Shown here one piece after another: positions 11,701-25,019 of a stretch of DNA of 64,000 nucleotides. Numbering within the stretch: the stretch's first letter is position 1; every line of letters starts with the position of its first letter. The notes beneath the pieces are model-generated. The model made no database searches. It saw only the letters and a list, made by a program, of their open reading frames with translations, and was not told the origin of the DNA. Source of the stretch: Bugulina stolonifera (taxonomy: Eukaryota; Bryozoa; Gymnolaemata; Cheilostomatida; Bugulidae). A program made the position numbers and the translations under genes. The stretch lies in the NCBI GenBank assembly GCA_935421135.1, contig OW285187.1:7936001-8000000 (forward strand), read 5' to 3'.

Positions 11701-14700
11701 CTCTATGACCCTACCAAGTAGTTGTTTCCAGCTACACAAAGTATCAACCAGACATGTAATGATTCAGCAAAAAACCTAAACGTACTGCAGCTATAAAATA
11801 ACCACACAGCAGAGAACATTGTACATGTTAGTCAACAAAATTCTTATGATAAAACTGTGTCACTAACTGACCTAGTTTACGCTCTCTTTCAGCAATAGTA
11901 GCCTCAAGTATGTTTACCCAATCATCTCTCTCCTTAGGGGTACTATAACACAACACAACATTGGCTAGAGCTACAATACAGTTACAACAGTTAGGAAACA
12001 CCCAGTATAGTATCTCAACACTATGGTATACCCACAATGCACCAGAGAAATGTGGAAATGGAAATTCAGAAACACTTGCTACAACTATAATAATATAGCA
12101 ATGGTGATATGATGTGTATGTATAATGATGTAGTAGTAAAAGTGAAGTACAACATTTCTTGACAAGTGTGACGTTGAATAGCTCAAAACAATTATCATTC
12201 TAGGAAATATTTCATCTTAGTGTTAGATACATACATGTACATGTACATACATACATGTACATACATGTACATGTGACTATACACATGTAGTGCTACTGGG
12301 GCATATGACAACATGGATGTGATGACGCAAGGCTATTACGTAACTACAACGTACCCACTACATGCAACATGTGGGTGTATAGACATGGTATACTAACATC
12401 ACGTCATGTAAAATACAGGGAGAGAGACTTGTGAATGGGAGAGCAATTGAGTGTGAGAGCAGTGTGACTGGAAGGGTGCCTTATTGGGCCTGTGCTGACG
12501 ATCATTCCGGTCAACAATTTTTTTCGATTGATGTGATTCGTTGTCATATGACATTCCATATTCCCTCAGTGGTGCTACTCTCACACTCAGTGGTGCTACT
12601 CTCACACTCAGTGGTGCTACTCTCACACTCAGTGGCTCTGGTGAACGTCTGGTTAAACCCACCTGGTTACAGATCTGAAGGATTTCTTCTTCGTTATTAT
12701 AGTGAATTCTTTCTGGAATTCTTCCTTAGTTGATTTGGTGACCTACCAATAGATAGTGTACGTATAAAATGTCCTCCATCTTAATTGTCTATTCAAATGA
12801 TTTAGAACGTGTGTGACTTCAAAGACTTGCCATGCAATGCAATGTGATGGTTATACCTGCAGTACATGTGTTTAGTACTATATGACATACAATGTGATGG
12901 TTATACCTGCAGTACATGTGTTTAGTACTATATGACATACAATGTGATGGTTATACCTGCAGTACATGTGTTTAGTACTATATGACATACAATGTGATGG
13001 TTATACCTGCAGTACATGTGTTTAGTACTATATGACATACAATGTGATGGTTATACCTGCAGTACATGTGTTTAGTACTATATGACATACAATGTGATGG
13101 TTATACCTGCAGTACATGTGTTTAGTACTATATGACATACAATGTGATGGTTATACCTGCAGTACATGTGTTTAGTACTATATGACATACAATGTGATGG
13201 TTATACCTGCATATTCTGAAGAGGTAGAGCATAGTTTATCTTGTAATATCCATTGGGTTGAGCTGTGGTGATCACCAGGTAGTCATTAAACTAAAATATA
13301 TCAACGTTATTAATAGCTTATGTTCTGTGATAACGGCAGCCAGACATGATAGCTTATGTTCTATGATAATATCCATGGTGCCAAACACAATTCTTTAATG
13401 TGGCTGCCCAATAGCAGAGCTAATCGAGGGGCCACCACAGCTCCTCGAACTGAATATTATTATAGTTCGATATGGCATGGAGGGAAAACCTTTTTCGGGA
13501 CAAAACTTCCAGGTCATTGGCGGGACTCGAACCCACGTCCTTGTTGCAAGACCTGAGTAACTAGCGCTATACCACTCGGCCATTAACAGCTATGATAACA
13601 ACGACCAGACATTATAGCTTATGTTTAACTTGGCTTAGACTAGCTCAGCCAGTAATGTAAAATCTTCCGCAAAAGTTTACTAATTAAAATAATACAAGAA
13701 CATAATATATAACATAATAAATTAACACAGTAAACATATATACGTGATAGGAAATAATAAAAATATAAAGATGACACAAATTAAATCTTATTTTATTATT
13801 TACCAAAAATAGAGTCCGGGACTGTAACTCTTTCCTTGACTGTTTATGAACGTCTCCTCTTTTTACCAGCACCTACCATAGAACACAGTCTAGAGTAGAT
13901 TCTATGTATTTGGAGGGAGAGCAGAGAGAATACGGTGTAACCAGAAATATATACATACACATACATGTGATTGTATATGCATACTCATACGTAGAATAAC
14001 TCGCCATAGTGGTTGCTAAGATGTAAGCTGTTTTTACATCTACACTATATATTATATAGATAATTACTTACCCTGGACGGCTCTATCACAGTGAATTCAC
14101 CAATCAGCAAGTTCTGCAACTCCAACAAACTCTGCAGGGAATCCTATTATGTAATAATCGGATTACTTATTACAGTATTACCAATATACATGTACCAACA
14201 TTATTAGATATAAGATTCAATAATAGTGCACACTGAATACCTCTTTTACACAAAATTATAAGTAATGAATAGAATGTAGTCTTACCATCACAGAGATAAG
14301 TGTAGATACAACCATAATACCATGAGGTACGTATTGTAAGGTGATACAGTAGATAACAGTAGTAGGTCTATATCTACAGTAACATAACACTGACACTTAC
14401 ATTCTGTTTCATAGCTTCATTAGCATGGTCAGCTACTTCACTAACTATCTTGAGGGCACCTGTAAAGTAAAGCCTGTAGTTGAACAGATTAAAACGGTAT
14501 ACATACATGTACTTTACTACACAGAACTAGATCTTCACCACTCTTTACCGTTTACAGATTAGTTTACTGGTTCTATTTCTATATGTAGGATATGATGCCT
14601 GTAATACATGACTATATGTTCTAAACTGTGGAATGATTATACTTATACAACATATTAGTGGATATATTACACGGTAGTGGATATATTACACGGTAGTGGA

Positions 14701-17700
14701 TATATTGCATGGTAGTGGATATATTGCATGGTAGTGGATATATTACAGACATGTTATAGAGACCTACTGTGTGTATCTTCTATATCTGGAGAATCTTCAG
14801 GTAGATATTTCTGATATGCTACAAACAGAGAATATGAGGTATATAGAAATATAAGTGCAGTGAGTTATAAGTAGTAATAGGGGTAACAAAGGTAGGTAGA
14901 CAGGGGTGGCAGTCAAACAGTGGCATACATTCTTATATTTCTTAATTTCATTTGCTATTTGTCCACTATTAATACACAAGCCACAAATGGTCCAATGTTT
15001 ACACTACTTCTGTATAGTAAACTTTCTTCACACAAACTGCTATATCACCGACTGAACTCACCCGATAATAATAATCTGTATTGAGGTATTCGTTGTATTG
15101 GTTTGAGCATGTAATGTCTCAGCTGTAGATTTTTACATCTTTCTGATCTCTACAACAACAATACACTATATAGTCTTACAACACCTTGATCTCTACAACA
15201 ACAATACACTATATAGTCTTACAACGCCTTGATCTCTACAACAACAATGCACTACATAGTCTTACAACTCTTTGATCTCTACAACAACAATGCACTACAT
15301 AGTCTTACAACGCCTTGATCTCTACAACAACAATGCACTACATAGTCTTACAACAGCATTATTTACATGTACATGTAACATAGTATTGTATAAAATATAC
15401 TAGTCTAAGCTAGACTATATTTATCTACAGCAAGCACCTGTGTGTCCGTGTACAAATAGCATCAATATAATATAATTATAATCTGTACTGTACCTGAACA
15501 TATATTCCTAGGTACTATCTACTATTAGCACTATTCAGTTACACTATTTACCACACACCAACCAGTAACACCGTATATCTATATCTAACCTCAAACTCCT
15601 TGAGAGTCTCAGCGAATAGTGGATATTCTTTCACAGCATCGTCTAGTTCAGTGGTCATATTCTGGAAGTTACTGATGTACATGGTATACATTCTAAGGAA
15701 CGGACCTTTCTTAACAAACACATCAGCAATCTTAGGGTGTTCATCCCTACAGATTACAGTGTGTGTCATTACCAGTCACACTAATTAAGGAACTGAGGCT
15801 AGATTACTCAAAAGATACAGCATAAATGACAATAGTAGAAAGATATTCAGATGAGTTAATCACACAAGTGAATAGAAAGGGTGTAGATATTTATCTATAT
15901 TATACCAGTTTGCAAGCCTTTGTTCCAGATCTTTGAGCAGTTCTTCATTAACATTGGTGAGCTGTGGAAGATGGTTGAGTATTTTATTCATAGATGAAGC
16001 AGGAATAATCGTCTCCCCATACTCTTCTGACTTGTCACTTATATATTTACGAAAATCCTACAATCATAAGTTACCGTTTATTTTAGACTTACGTATGGGA
16101 AAAGGAAACTGAGTTCACCAATCAGCTGTAGAGAGAGTAGATGTGATGAGTTACGACATGCCCGTGTTCATTATTGTCTACTTCAATCGAGGTTGTAGTT
16201 ACTAGAACGCTATTTAGAGCCTTCCACAGCTACATCCTGCACCTATCTCACAGACATCTAGAGTGGAACTTCAAAAAGTCGTCTATTGATAGATGAATAT
16301 GTACAATGTACATGTGGATATGAATAAAAGTCAAATTATTACTAATATTGTATCAAATCAAATAAACCTGATTTACATAATAACAATGTACATTATATAT
16401 AAGTGTAAAGGTTCCCTCTTTGTCATCATACTAAATGGATAAACATCAAATCTGGAACAACCAGCAATCTTTATGCAATCTAGACCAGCATATCAAGACA
16501 ATCCAACTCAAAGTTTTCCACTGCACACTTAAAGAGCCTGAGGCTCTTCAACATGAACTTGCATTTACTTCCTTATCACATGACTAGCCATTGGACATTT
16601 ATAGCCTGAGATCTTACTATATTCAGTAGAATGAGTTTGTCTAAGAACTCTTTCTCTGAGGACACAACCTCCTGGGCTACATTATGCAGCTTGGCTTTCT
16701 GTTTGACAAGCTTAGTCTCGGCAGCCTCTTCAGATTCAGCCTCACTTTCAGAACTACTTCCTGCTACAAGTCAATAGCCATATCAAAATATTACTACTGT
16801 GGGATCAGCTGCTGACTAACCTGGTTTGACAAAGAATATGATGAGACAATGCATTTCTATACATACATACATGTACATCACACAAGTGACAAGTTACTAT
16901 AGAATAGTCACATAAAACAGAAGGCGTGCTTTGGTGTCTGCATATGTGTGTTTGTGTATACAGTGTATGTACAGGAAAGCTGTGATGTGCATAGCATAGG
17001 AACAAGGAATTGTAGTGCAATTAGGAAGGGTTGGCCCTACTACTAGATGAGAAGGAGAAAGGTAGAAATACAGTTAGTAAAACATGGAAGTGTCAACTTT
17101 CATTAGCATTAGCAGTGTGACAAAGTATGTTATGGAAAATAATTCTAAGCAAAGAATCAGTTGATCGGCCAATGCAATGTCCCTGTAAAGATACATTGAA
17201 TTAGCCAACCTTTCACACTGTCCTCATTCTCGAATGTTTCATCCAGGTAATCAGAGTAGACGTCGTCTGCCCGTCGAGAGTGGTAACTAAACCCATCGTC
17301 GTCACTACTCGTATCCAGGTCCTCGTATATATTACTACTAGCGCTCTTAAGTGTATCTGATTTGGTTACAGGGTCAAAGGTGAAGGTTACAGCTGACATA
17401 TTTGGGTTCGGTGCATTACCTTCAGGCCACACCTCCTTTCTAGAGACGGGGACCATATACTCCTGGGACCCACGGGAAGCGATAGATTCGCTATCGTCTG
17501 AACTGTGAACTGCTGTTGGATACAAAAACAAGTGCGGATTATAACCATAAAAAGTAATACTATGGGTGTGCAACAGTCTAAAATTGTTATACTTTCAGAT
17601 TTTCAGCAAAAGTGTTCTTTATCCAAATGCGTAATTGCCTTACTGTACAAAAAAAATCTATCAGAATGTATAACGCACTGACGCTATATAATTGTAAGAA

Positions 17701-20700
17701 GTATTAAGAGATGAGGGATACAAATTTATATTCATGTATGTAATACGGTGCCAGATATACTGTGGTGCCAAATATATTGCATTTACTTTCATAATAATCT
17801 AATCAAAGCCCTAAAGAACCAAACTTCACAACATAAATTTCAATTTGTGCCAAAAATTATACCAACATCGCCAGCACACAACTACCTGTAGGCCTACACA
17901 CACATGTAAATTACTGTGGGGGTGGATTTGCCTAAAGGGTAACGCATTGGTTAGCAGCATGTTTAGTAAGGCTCTACCAATCTCACACATGATCAAAGTA
18001 AATTTGCCAACTTAAATAAACAATTTTTAAAGAATTTGAGGCGGAGGGAAACAAATTAATTAAAGGGAGAGCGAGAACTAACAGAAATAATTCAGTCAAC
18101 AGATCAAAATGAAAATTGATAGCAGGGCTAAATTTGTGTGAGTACTTGGGTGGAAATACCACTAGTTCAGCAATCACAGCCAAGTATTGCCTGAAATAAT
18201 AACTACAATATACACGTACAAGCGATTTTCTAATGCAACTATTAATAGCTATTTATAAAAAAGACATGATATTATATAGAGAAATTCACCAAACAGGATT
18301 AACTCTATCTAGACTGTAGCCAGCATTATATATAAATTATAGTAAATTATAATTCAGAAAGACGACTGAACTTCACTTACGTTGTTCTGATTGGACAGGT
18401 AAAAGATTTGATGAGATATGTGCATGTGTTTCGGAGTCAGCACCGGTTTGCGGTTCGTCAGACACACCAACGACTATATCATCTGCCTCGTGGTAGATAT
18501 TGTCTTCTATTTCTGAGTATATACTTTCTGTTAGAGCTTGGGAATCTTGTATAATACTGCTAGAGTAGTGGGTTGTCTTCTCAGAATCTACATTGCTGGG
18601 AGCTGTTATTTTGTGAGCTGTTGGAACAGGAGGGGGTGGTCTCGAAGGTACAAGCTTTCGTTTGACTAGTGCAGATGGTATTGGAGGTGGCGGCACAGCA
18701 GGACGTTTAGGTTTAATTTTGGGATTCGAACTTGCAGCAGGTGAGCTGTTAGTACGGCATACTGGTTTATTGTTACTAATAAACTCGCTTACTACAGAGA
18801 ATGATTTAGTGTGAGATAACGGAGGAGGTTGGGTTCGGTTATTCCATACCTGTCCATAATTATGGTCAGCTTTAGTATGCGCATTCTTCTCAACATGTTC
18901 TGTCTCCACTTGACCTGTCTCTCCACAGTCACTTACCGACACAATCAGATTTGCAGATGTCTCCAACTGCTCATCTGAACTTCCTGTCTCTACTTCCTGT
19001 TTCTCAACATCCTGGATAACAAGGCTATTCCGAGGTTTAGGCACTGGAGATGCACTTTGATTGGTATCACCAATACGTTTACTGACTGCCAAATCTGAGG
19101 TGTGTATAATAGTAGAGCTTGTAGCATCCAAGTTCAACAGCCCAGTGGCAGCAGTTGCTGATTTGCTACGTGGCCTAGGTACAGGTCGTCTACTTGCTCT
19201 CTTAACAGCTATTTCCTTCTCACCACTACTAGCCAGGAGACCTCCTAACACTGACATGAATGTACCCCGGGGAGGTTTAGAACATCTCTCAGGGGTATCT
19301 GCTTGCTCCTTCTCTCTCAGTGTCACAGTTTCTGTTTGCTCATCCTGTCTCCGTGTCAGAGTCTCTGTGTGTTTCTTCTCTCTGGGTGCCAGAGTCTCTG
19401 TGTGTTCCTTCTCTCTGGGTGTCAGAGTCTCTGTGTGTTCCTTCTCTCTGGGCGTCAGGGTCTCTGTATGTTTCTTCTCTCTCTCTGTAATAGTTTCTGT
19501 GTGCTCTTTCTCTTTCAGTATTACAGTCTCCCGTTCTGCTGCATCGCTGTCTCGCCTCATCGTTTTCCTCAGTTTCTTAATTCGAGGCGGAGGACGCAAT
19601 GACTCAGTTAGAACCTTGTTATCAGTGAGAGCCGTTTGTGGATGAATATTAGTATCTATGTGAACGTTAGGTGCATCTACAGTTTCACTCGCTTTGCTAG
19701 CTTCATCACTAGAATTTGCTTCAGTTGAACGTTTAGTTAACTCACTATCACTACATGTGTTGTTACCTGCGGCAGATTGGCTACTCATATCAGCTGACTG
19801 CATGTCATCACTATCGGCTGGCACGGAGCTATCAGCAACACAATCATTATTTGGAGAGGGTGTGGAGGGGACACAAGGATCTGAATTATAAATCAGGCAT
19901 AGTAGTATTGCGAGCAGCCACAACTAAATATCATACAACAACATAAGCGCAATAAATCAAGGAATAGTTTTCTAAAGAGCCTAAGCATGGACTGGTTAGC
20001 ATACATTCAGAGCCAGTGCAGAAGACTAGGTGCTGATACTGTAACACCTTCAACTAGTTAAGTGTTTGGCAGAGTGTAAGGGGACAGACTGGACAGAGTG
20101 AGTCATAACACATTCTACTATCTAGACAGACTCTCACATTGCAAGAGTGATAGAATGTTTGATATATAAAAATCTAAAGTATGAATGGACATTACAGGAA
20201 ATAGTAAAGGTTGGTTTGTAGAACTCATGATAGTGTTTTGCCCAAATGGGAGTTATATTTCCAGTTTTATCTTTTCACTAATAACAGAGCCAATGAATTC
20301 CTTATACCATCCATCATCACAACATAATGGAAAGGAAGGAAATTCTACGAACTTTAAATTGATTCCACTAAATTTAGAGTGTAAAATACAAAAGTAGAGC
20401 CCAGTAACCGAGGTGTGATTATCCCCCCCTCGTAGTTCATACTGAACTTCCAGCAGTGATTACAGATGAGAGCAGAAGAGATAAGATAACAGTCATAACA
20501 CACCATCACCTTGTAAGAGATTAGTACAATATAGTCATATTAAAGTAATAGTGAAGCTTTTGAGTATCTTATATCATTTGGCTGTGTTCATTAAGGTTAG
20601 TTCAACTGGTACATGGCAGACATCACTGTACGGAAAGGTAAGGACTAAGGAGTTATTCACTACCAAGTGAAACGCTACTTTAGAATAAAAGTTATACAAT

Positions 20701-21699
20701 ATCTTTAGCGATCTTGAAATTGTCCTTCCCTTATCGGTGAATAACTCCCTTTTAATAGTGATTTTTACTGCAACACAGTTGAACTAGACCCTATGAACAG
20801 TTGCAATGATATTATACACCAAAACCTCCACATCAAATTAAGTCACTAACCTGCTATAACGGAGCTAGTCAGACTACTGCCGCTGCTGCTGATTGGTCGG
20901 TCTTTCTGTTGGTTAATTGATAGAAAATTATTATCATAGATATTATGTTCATCAGTTTGAGTATCTGTAGTGAGATCTTTATCTTCAGCTGTACCTTCAG
21001 TAGCAACAGTGTGGCTATCGGTGGTGGCTATTGTTGGTCTGAAGGGTAACATATAATAGTTACTATTACTAATCTAGATAAGATTTCATACAGTAACTAC
21101 TATTTAGTATATTTACAAAGTAGTACTCAGGGAGATAACATGCTTTACACTTTTCAAAGGATTAACTGTTGTGGTAGATAATACAGTTATACATGTATGT
21201 TGAAACTGAAGATCAAAGGATTAGCGTCAGAAAAGGACAACTCAAGAAAATGATAAGAAAGGTCATATTCAGGTCATCACCACATCATTAAATTTCAAAC
21301 CCAATTTTAGTAAACAGATTAGTGTGATGATTGATATTTCATACAAATGGGATCAGTCCTACTTTAATAGGCCCATGTAGTAGGCCCATGTAGTAGGCCC
21401 ATGTAGTAGGCCCATGTAGTAGGCCCGTGTAGTAGGCCAATGATATGCCCACTATTTGTCTGTCCACTGTATTAAGCGATTAGATGATGTAGACTGTAGA
21501 GCCTCAGGTACTGACTTCAGCCAGTGGTGGAATATTCATTGTCATAATTGCAGGACCAAGTCCTTGGCTGCTCACAAATAAATTTCTTTTTAATAAAAAT
21601 ATTATAACATAGAAAGAAATGCAATGCTACTTACTTTCGGCAAAGTTGAGGGGTAAGCTTTGGTTTAGGAGGTACTGGTGGTTTAGGTTTCTTTTCCAT
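8783..21699 (-). CDS. FGD5/6-type Rho GEF (DH-PH-FYVE-PH)
   Basis: Predicted Cdc42-type exchange factor. Exons (minus): 21635-21699, 20851-21038, 18381-19880, 17210-17512, 16618-16763, 16093-16125, 15906-16057, 15590-15746, 15062-15122, 14768-14818, 14401-14459, 14072-14143, 13804-13872, 13207-13290, 12747-12779, 11872-11964, 11117-11280, 10411-10510, 9921-10033, 9376-9514, 8938-9088, and a doubtful last one at 8783-8804. About 1250 residues. The N-terminus ([14 protein letters not shown]) and the 500-residue exon are Pro-rich and acidic. DH signatures are [23 protein letters not shown] and [11 protein letters not shown]. The first PH has LFLFNDYLV; FYVE has [16 protein letters not shown] and RVCETCF; the second PH has [16 protein letters not shown] 5' UTR exon ends at 21878. 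All junctions agree in phase except 13207 to 12779, where a small exon seems missing. The last exon rests only on phase. Confidence 0.88.
11448..11523. mobile_element. Short hairpin element (GAAGTTGTCYTCTC family)
   Basis: gaagttatcctctctc faces gagagaggacaactctc, and the outer flanks (gattataa and ttatgatt) continue the inverted match. FGD intron. Confidence 0.55.
12240..12272. repeat. ACATGTAC-type simple repeat
   Basis: Tandem and palindromic acatgtac/atac words in an FGD intron. The same short word is scattered over the whole window. Confidence 0.5.
12572..12640. repeat. 21-bp tandem repeat
   Basis: gtggtgctactctcacactca occurs about 3.3 times in direct succession in an FGD intron; the preceding sequence (tgtgagag near 12452) is a partial inverted match. 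Confidence 0.75.
12839..13210. repeat. 50-bp minisatellite made of splice-donor copies
   Basis: About 7.4 near-identical 50-bp units (starting aatgtgatggttatacctgc). On the minus strand each unit contains ctgcag followed by gtataac. The unit at 13201 is the genuine donor of the FGD PH-domain exon (last base 13207), so the array has repeatedly copied that exon-intron junction. Confidence 0.9.
13371..13587 (-). repeat. tRNA-derived SINE, family A, near-complete
   Basis: On the minus strand the head reads like a tRNA: A-box-like gccgagtggtatagcgctag and B-box gggttcgagtcccgcc, followed by a body with cggaggg-type words and a tail ending near ggcaccatggatatt. Partial copies occur at 1-120, 862-1226 and 56347-56478. 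Confidence 0.75.
14655..14747. repeat. 19-bp tandem repeat
   Basis: gtggatatattacacggta and variants occur about five times in an FGD intron. Confidence 0.75.
15139..15354. repeat. 43-bp tandem repeat
   Basis: Five units starting ttgatctctacaacaacaat follow each other directly, just upstream (on the minus strand) of the FGD exon at 15062-15122. Confidence 0.85.
19308..19530 (-). repeat. 33-bp coding repeat in the FGD gene
   Basis: About seven 33-bp units in frame in the large N-terminal FGD exon encode an 11-residue unit of the form [11 protein letters not shown], a highly charged, probably helical or disordered segment. Confidence 0.85.
21368..21437. repeat. 13-bp tandem repeat
   Basis: taggcccatgtag occurs about five times in FGD intron 1. 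Confidence 0.8.
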
Positions 21700-21714
21700 T
21701 ATGCCAATACACTG

Positions 21715-24700
21715 TAGCAGATAATACAATCATTAAACAGAGTTAATTAGCACATGTATATGTGGAACAATACAGTATGATGATTGTAGTAATCTAAGTT
21801 GGAACAACAGTGCTCAACAGAAGAACAGAATGTAGGACGATATTCGTGTTGTTGGAAATAGGCATACAATTTACTCACCAGAATATGTTCTATAATAATA
21901 CGCGTTGTTACATTGTGTATCTTGAACTCTTTAATGCTTATCCCTCAATCTAAAACAAGATAGACAATCATATTATTAAATGGTTTCATAGTTGTTGTTT
22001 GTAGATGTACGCTGTTGAATGAAATTAATAATCACTTATTATGATAATAATTGATCATGAGCTTTATGCACAGACTATAAGATAAGAATTTTATAATCAA
22101 CTAATATTTATATTTGTCAGAATTGGTATCACCATACCATAAAAATAATATTTTAATGGTATCATCAGGTGGTCATGTTTACAGTAAAATGATCGTAATT
22201 TTATTTATAAGTTTATCAGAGTGCTTGCAGAGCAAACTGCAATACAGTCTACATGGAATAGTATCAAGCATTGGTAGTCAGTACATTCATTTTATGGCAA
22301 ACATTTAATTCCACTTCAACTTATGCATCCATGCTATGCTAATTTATCTAGCAATTACTCATTATTTAGCATTTACATGTAATGATCATGTATGTTAAAC
22401 TAAACTTGTTTATGAAATAATAATTTTAATTTGAATAAAAATAATTCAATTTGAAATATAATATAAATACTATATATTCTAGAATTCTAAATTGAATAAT
22501 AATAATACTAAATATAATCATAATAATAATTATTAAAATAAATAACAATAATTAATAATTAATAATAATTTGAATATTCTATTCACTAGACTATACTGTT
22601 GAAGTCATCTTCATATTGATCTTGTTTCAATGTTTGCTCTCTAATGAGGCATCCATATGTGATTCAACTTATGACAATTTTTTTTTTTTTTTTTTTTAAA
22701 TTTTCCCACTGAGACCGTCGGGAAACGGAAGAGATGTGGGAACACAATATGGATGTTTTTTTTCCTCTTTCTCTCTTTTTCGATAACTTTTAACTTTTAT
22801 TCCCTTTTATATATAATTTATAATGTTGAATATTTTTTTTTTTATATTTTTTATATGTGCTTTAGAATAGTATTTATATATTTTTTTATTATTTATCATG
22901 TCATACAACAACAAAAAAGAAAAGAAAAAAAAGAACTATTTATCAGCTCTCAAGACGCATATCACGTATGGTTTTTGGCCAGAAAGAGTAATAAAATTGA
23001 TTCGTTTTTATGTACGGTGTGTAGGTGTTTTGGCATTGTCTCGTATTATACTTATTGAGGTAATTGTAATCGAAAGGTGGTTCAATCCCCTCAGTAATAC
23101 AACGATGGAACAGTTTTAGTCTGGCCTTTTTTCGCCTTTCAGTTAAGGATTCTATTTGGGTGTGTTCTCTTATGTTTGTGAAACTTACTTGCCCTTTTAT
23201 TCTGAAAATAAATCTTAATGCTTGATTTTGTATTTTTTCAAATTGTTTTATGTATTTCCTTTGGTGTGGGTCCCATATCTGGGATGCATATTCCAAATGA
23301 GGTCGTACTATTGCGAAATATGCTGTTTTTCGAGTCTTGGTGTCTGCAGTTTTTAAGACTCTTCTTAGTAGACCTAGTTTTTGGGTTGCAGCAGTTACCA
23401 TTTTGGAAATTTGCGAATCCCATTTCAAGTTATTTGGAGGCACACACCTAGGTAGGAATGAGATGTTACTCGCTCTATTGCTTTGTTGTCAAAAGAATAT
23501 TGTGATTGATGATCTGAACCAACCTGTAAAAAGAAGCATTTGGAAAAATTGAATGACATTTGCCATTCAGACGACCATTTCTGGAGAGCTTTCAAATCCT
23601 CTTGCAAAATTTGTTTATCTTCAATTATTGTTATTGACAATGGCAAAAAAATATAAACCAAGTTTATCAATGCAAACTAACTGCTTTAAATAGTAGGACA
23701 GGCATGGGACAAGAAAGTCAAGAGGAAGTTAAACCAGATCTGTACCATTAGCAAGTTTCACAAAATTTACAAGTTCCTTTTTCCTGTCATGACCAGAGTA
23801 TTTACATCCGTTTTACTTGCACAAGATAATATTTTCGTTACTTGATCACTGAAAATAAAAAAATTTAAATTTTTTTGTTTGACATTATTTTTGACTTTTA
23901 TTTTGAAAAAATTATTTCCTACTGTAATGTAAATTTATTTAGTAAGTGTTTTGAGATCAACTATGCCGATATAAACAATGGCTTTAAAACGAAACCACAT
24001 CAAAGAGTTGTCGTTTCCTCTTTCAGTTTGATTTTGTGTTTAGTTGGTGTTCTGAATGAGCTTATCATATGGACAATTATTTTTAAAAAACCAAACAAAA
24101 AAACTAGATCAGAATCGAAAAGTTTTCCAGTGGCCATCTCTACAAACAGTGTAGTAGGTTTTAATAAATTTGTTGTTCGAACAGCTAGAGACATGAGAGT
24201 TGGCTCTTCTGGTACATTTAATGATTTATCTTTATCTTTATGATAATAATCTTAATCTAATTATTATTATTATATAAATATTAAATATTATATTATAATA
24301 TAAATATTTCATGTGCCCTTTTTAGTGTCTCTGCACCTGCGCTTTGAGAGTCTTTCATTTTATTTTGTTTTAGGTTTTATCATTCAAGCTTCTTGTTTAT
24401 AGCAATCGAAGGCCTCCCTTTCTCCTTGGAGTGGTCTAGAGGCTAAATTTTAATCTGAAGCTGAATCATTTATACTTGTTTAGTTAGTTACTACTCAGCT
24501 AGTAATAGTTGGACTTTAATTAGTTAATCATTTGTATTATACCATCTTGGTTGATGCTAGACATATATGACAATTATTAAACCTGTTCAATGGAATGGTT
24601 GTTTTTATTATAATAAGATAGTTATAATTATTGTTGTTGTAGGAAAGTTCTGATGAAGTATATGGTTAAAACAAATTAAGTAAGGTTTGGTCTAAGTTTT

Positions 24701-25019
24701 AGTATGGTTGGATGAAAATATCAATATGAACCTCAAACAAGAGAAACATAATGAGTAGAAAAATTTAGCCCATAGCAGAGAACTGAAACTTTGTTATGCA
24801 CTTGTGTCTCACCTTCTTTGCAATAAGTGGCTGGGCCATCTGGGTAGAAATTGATCACACACTACACACTACAAAAGCACAGTCAAAACAAAACTATACA
24901 TTTCGCATTGTAGATAATCTAATTCTAGTTTGTTCATTCTAGGCTAATTACTCCAGAGAATCCAGTTTGAAATTGATTTTGCAGCGCATGTATTTTAAAT
25001 ATTTCCGAAGTCAAATGGT
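21715..25019. other. Intergenic region between divergent FGD and NHLRC2 genes
   Basis: Holds an FGD 5' UTR exon ending at a GTGAGT donor (last base 21878), very AT-rich DNA at 22400-22600 and 24240-24310, and a dead LINE at 22679-23665. I see no further gene. The plus-strand open stretch near 23875-24243 has no recognisable protein features. Confidence 0.55.
22679..23665 (-). mobile_element. 5'-truncated LINE with broken reverse transcriptase remnant
   Basis: On the minus strand two open segments read like the end of a non-LTR reverse transcriptase: 23425-23670 (contains LQKWSSEWQM and SYLGV) and 22943-23443 (contains KLGLLRRVLK, RPHLEYASQIWDP and IQNQALRFIF). They are in different frames, so the copy has a frameshift near 23440. 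The T run at 22679-22697 would be the poly(A) tail of the minus-strand copy. The 5' part is missing. Confidence 0.7.

Noticed and set aside
19061..19645. 194-codon plus-strand open frame rich in SVCSFSL repeats
   Set aside because: Antisense shadow of the FGD coding repeat; the minus frame has the conserved gene context.
23875..24243. 122-codon plus-strand frame
   Set aside because: No domain, no splice context, Phe/Lys-rich composition of AT-rich DNA; possibly the edge of an old retroelement, not supportable.
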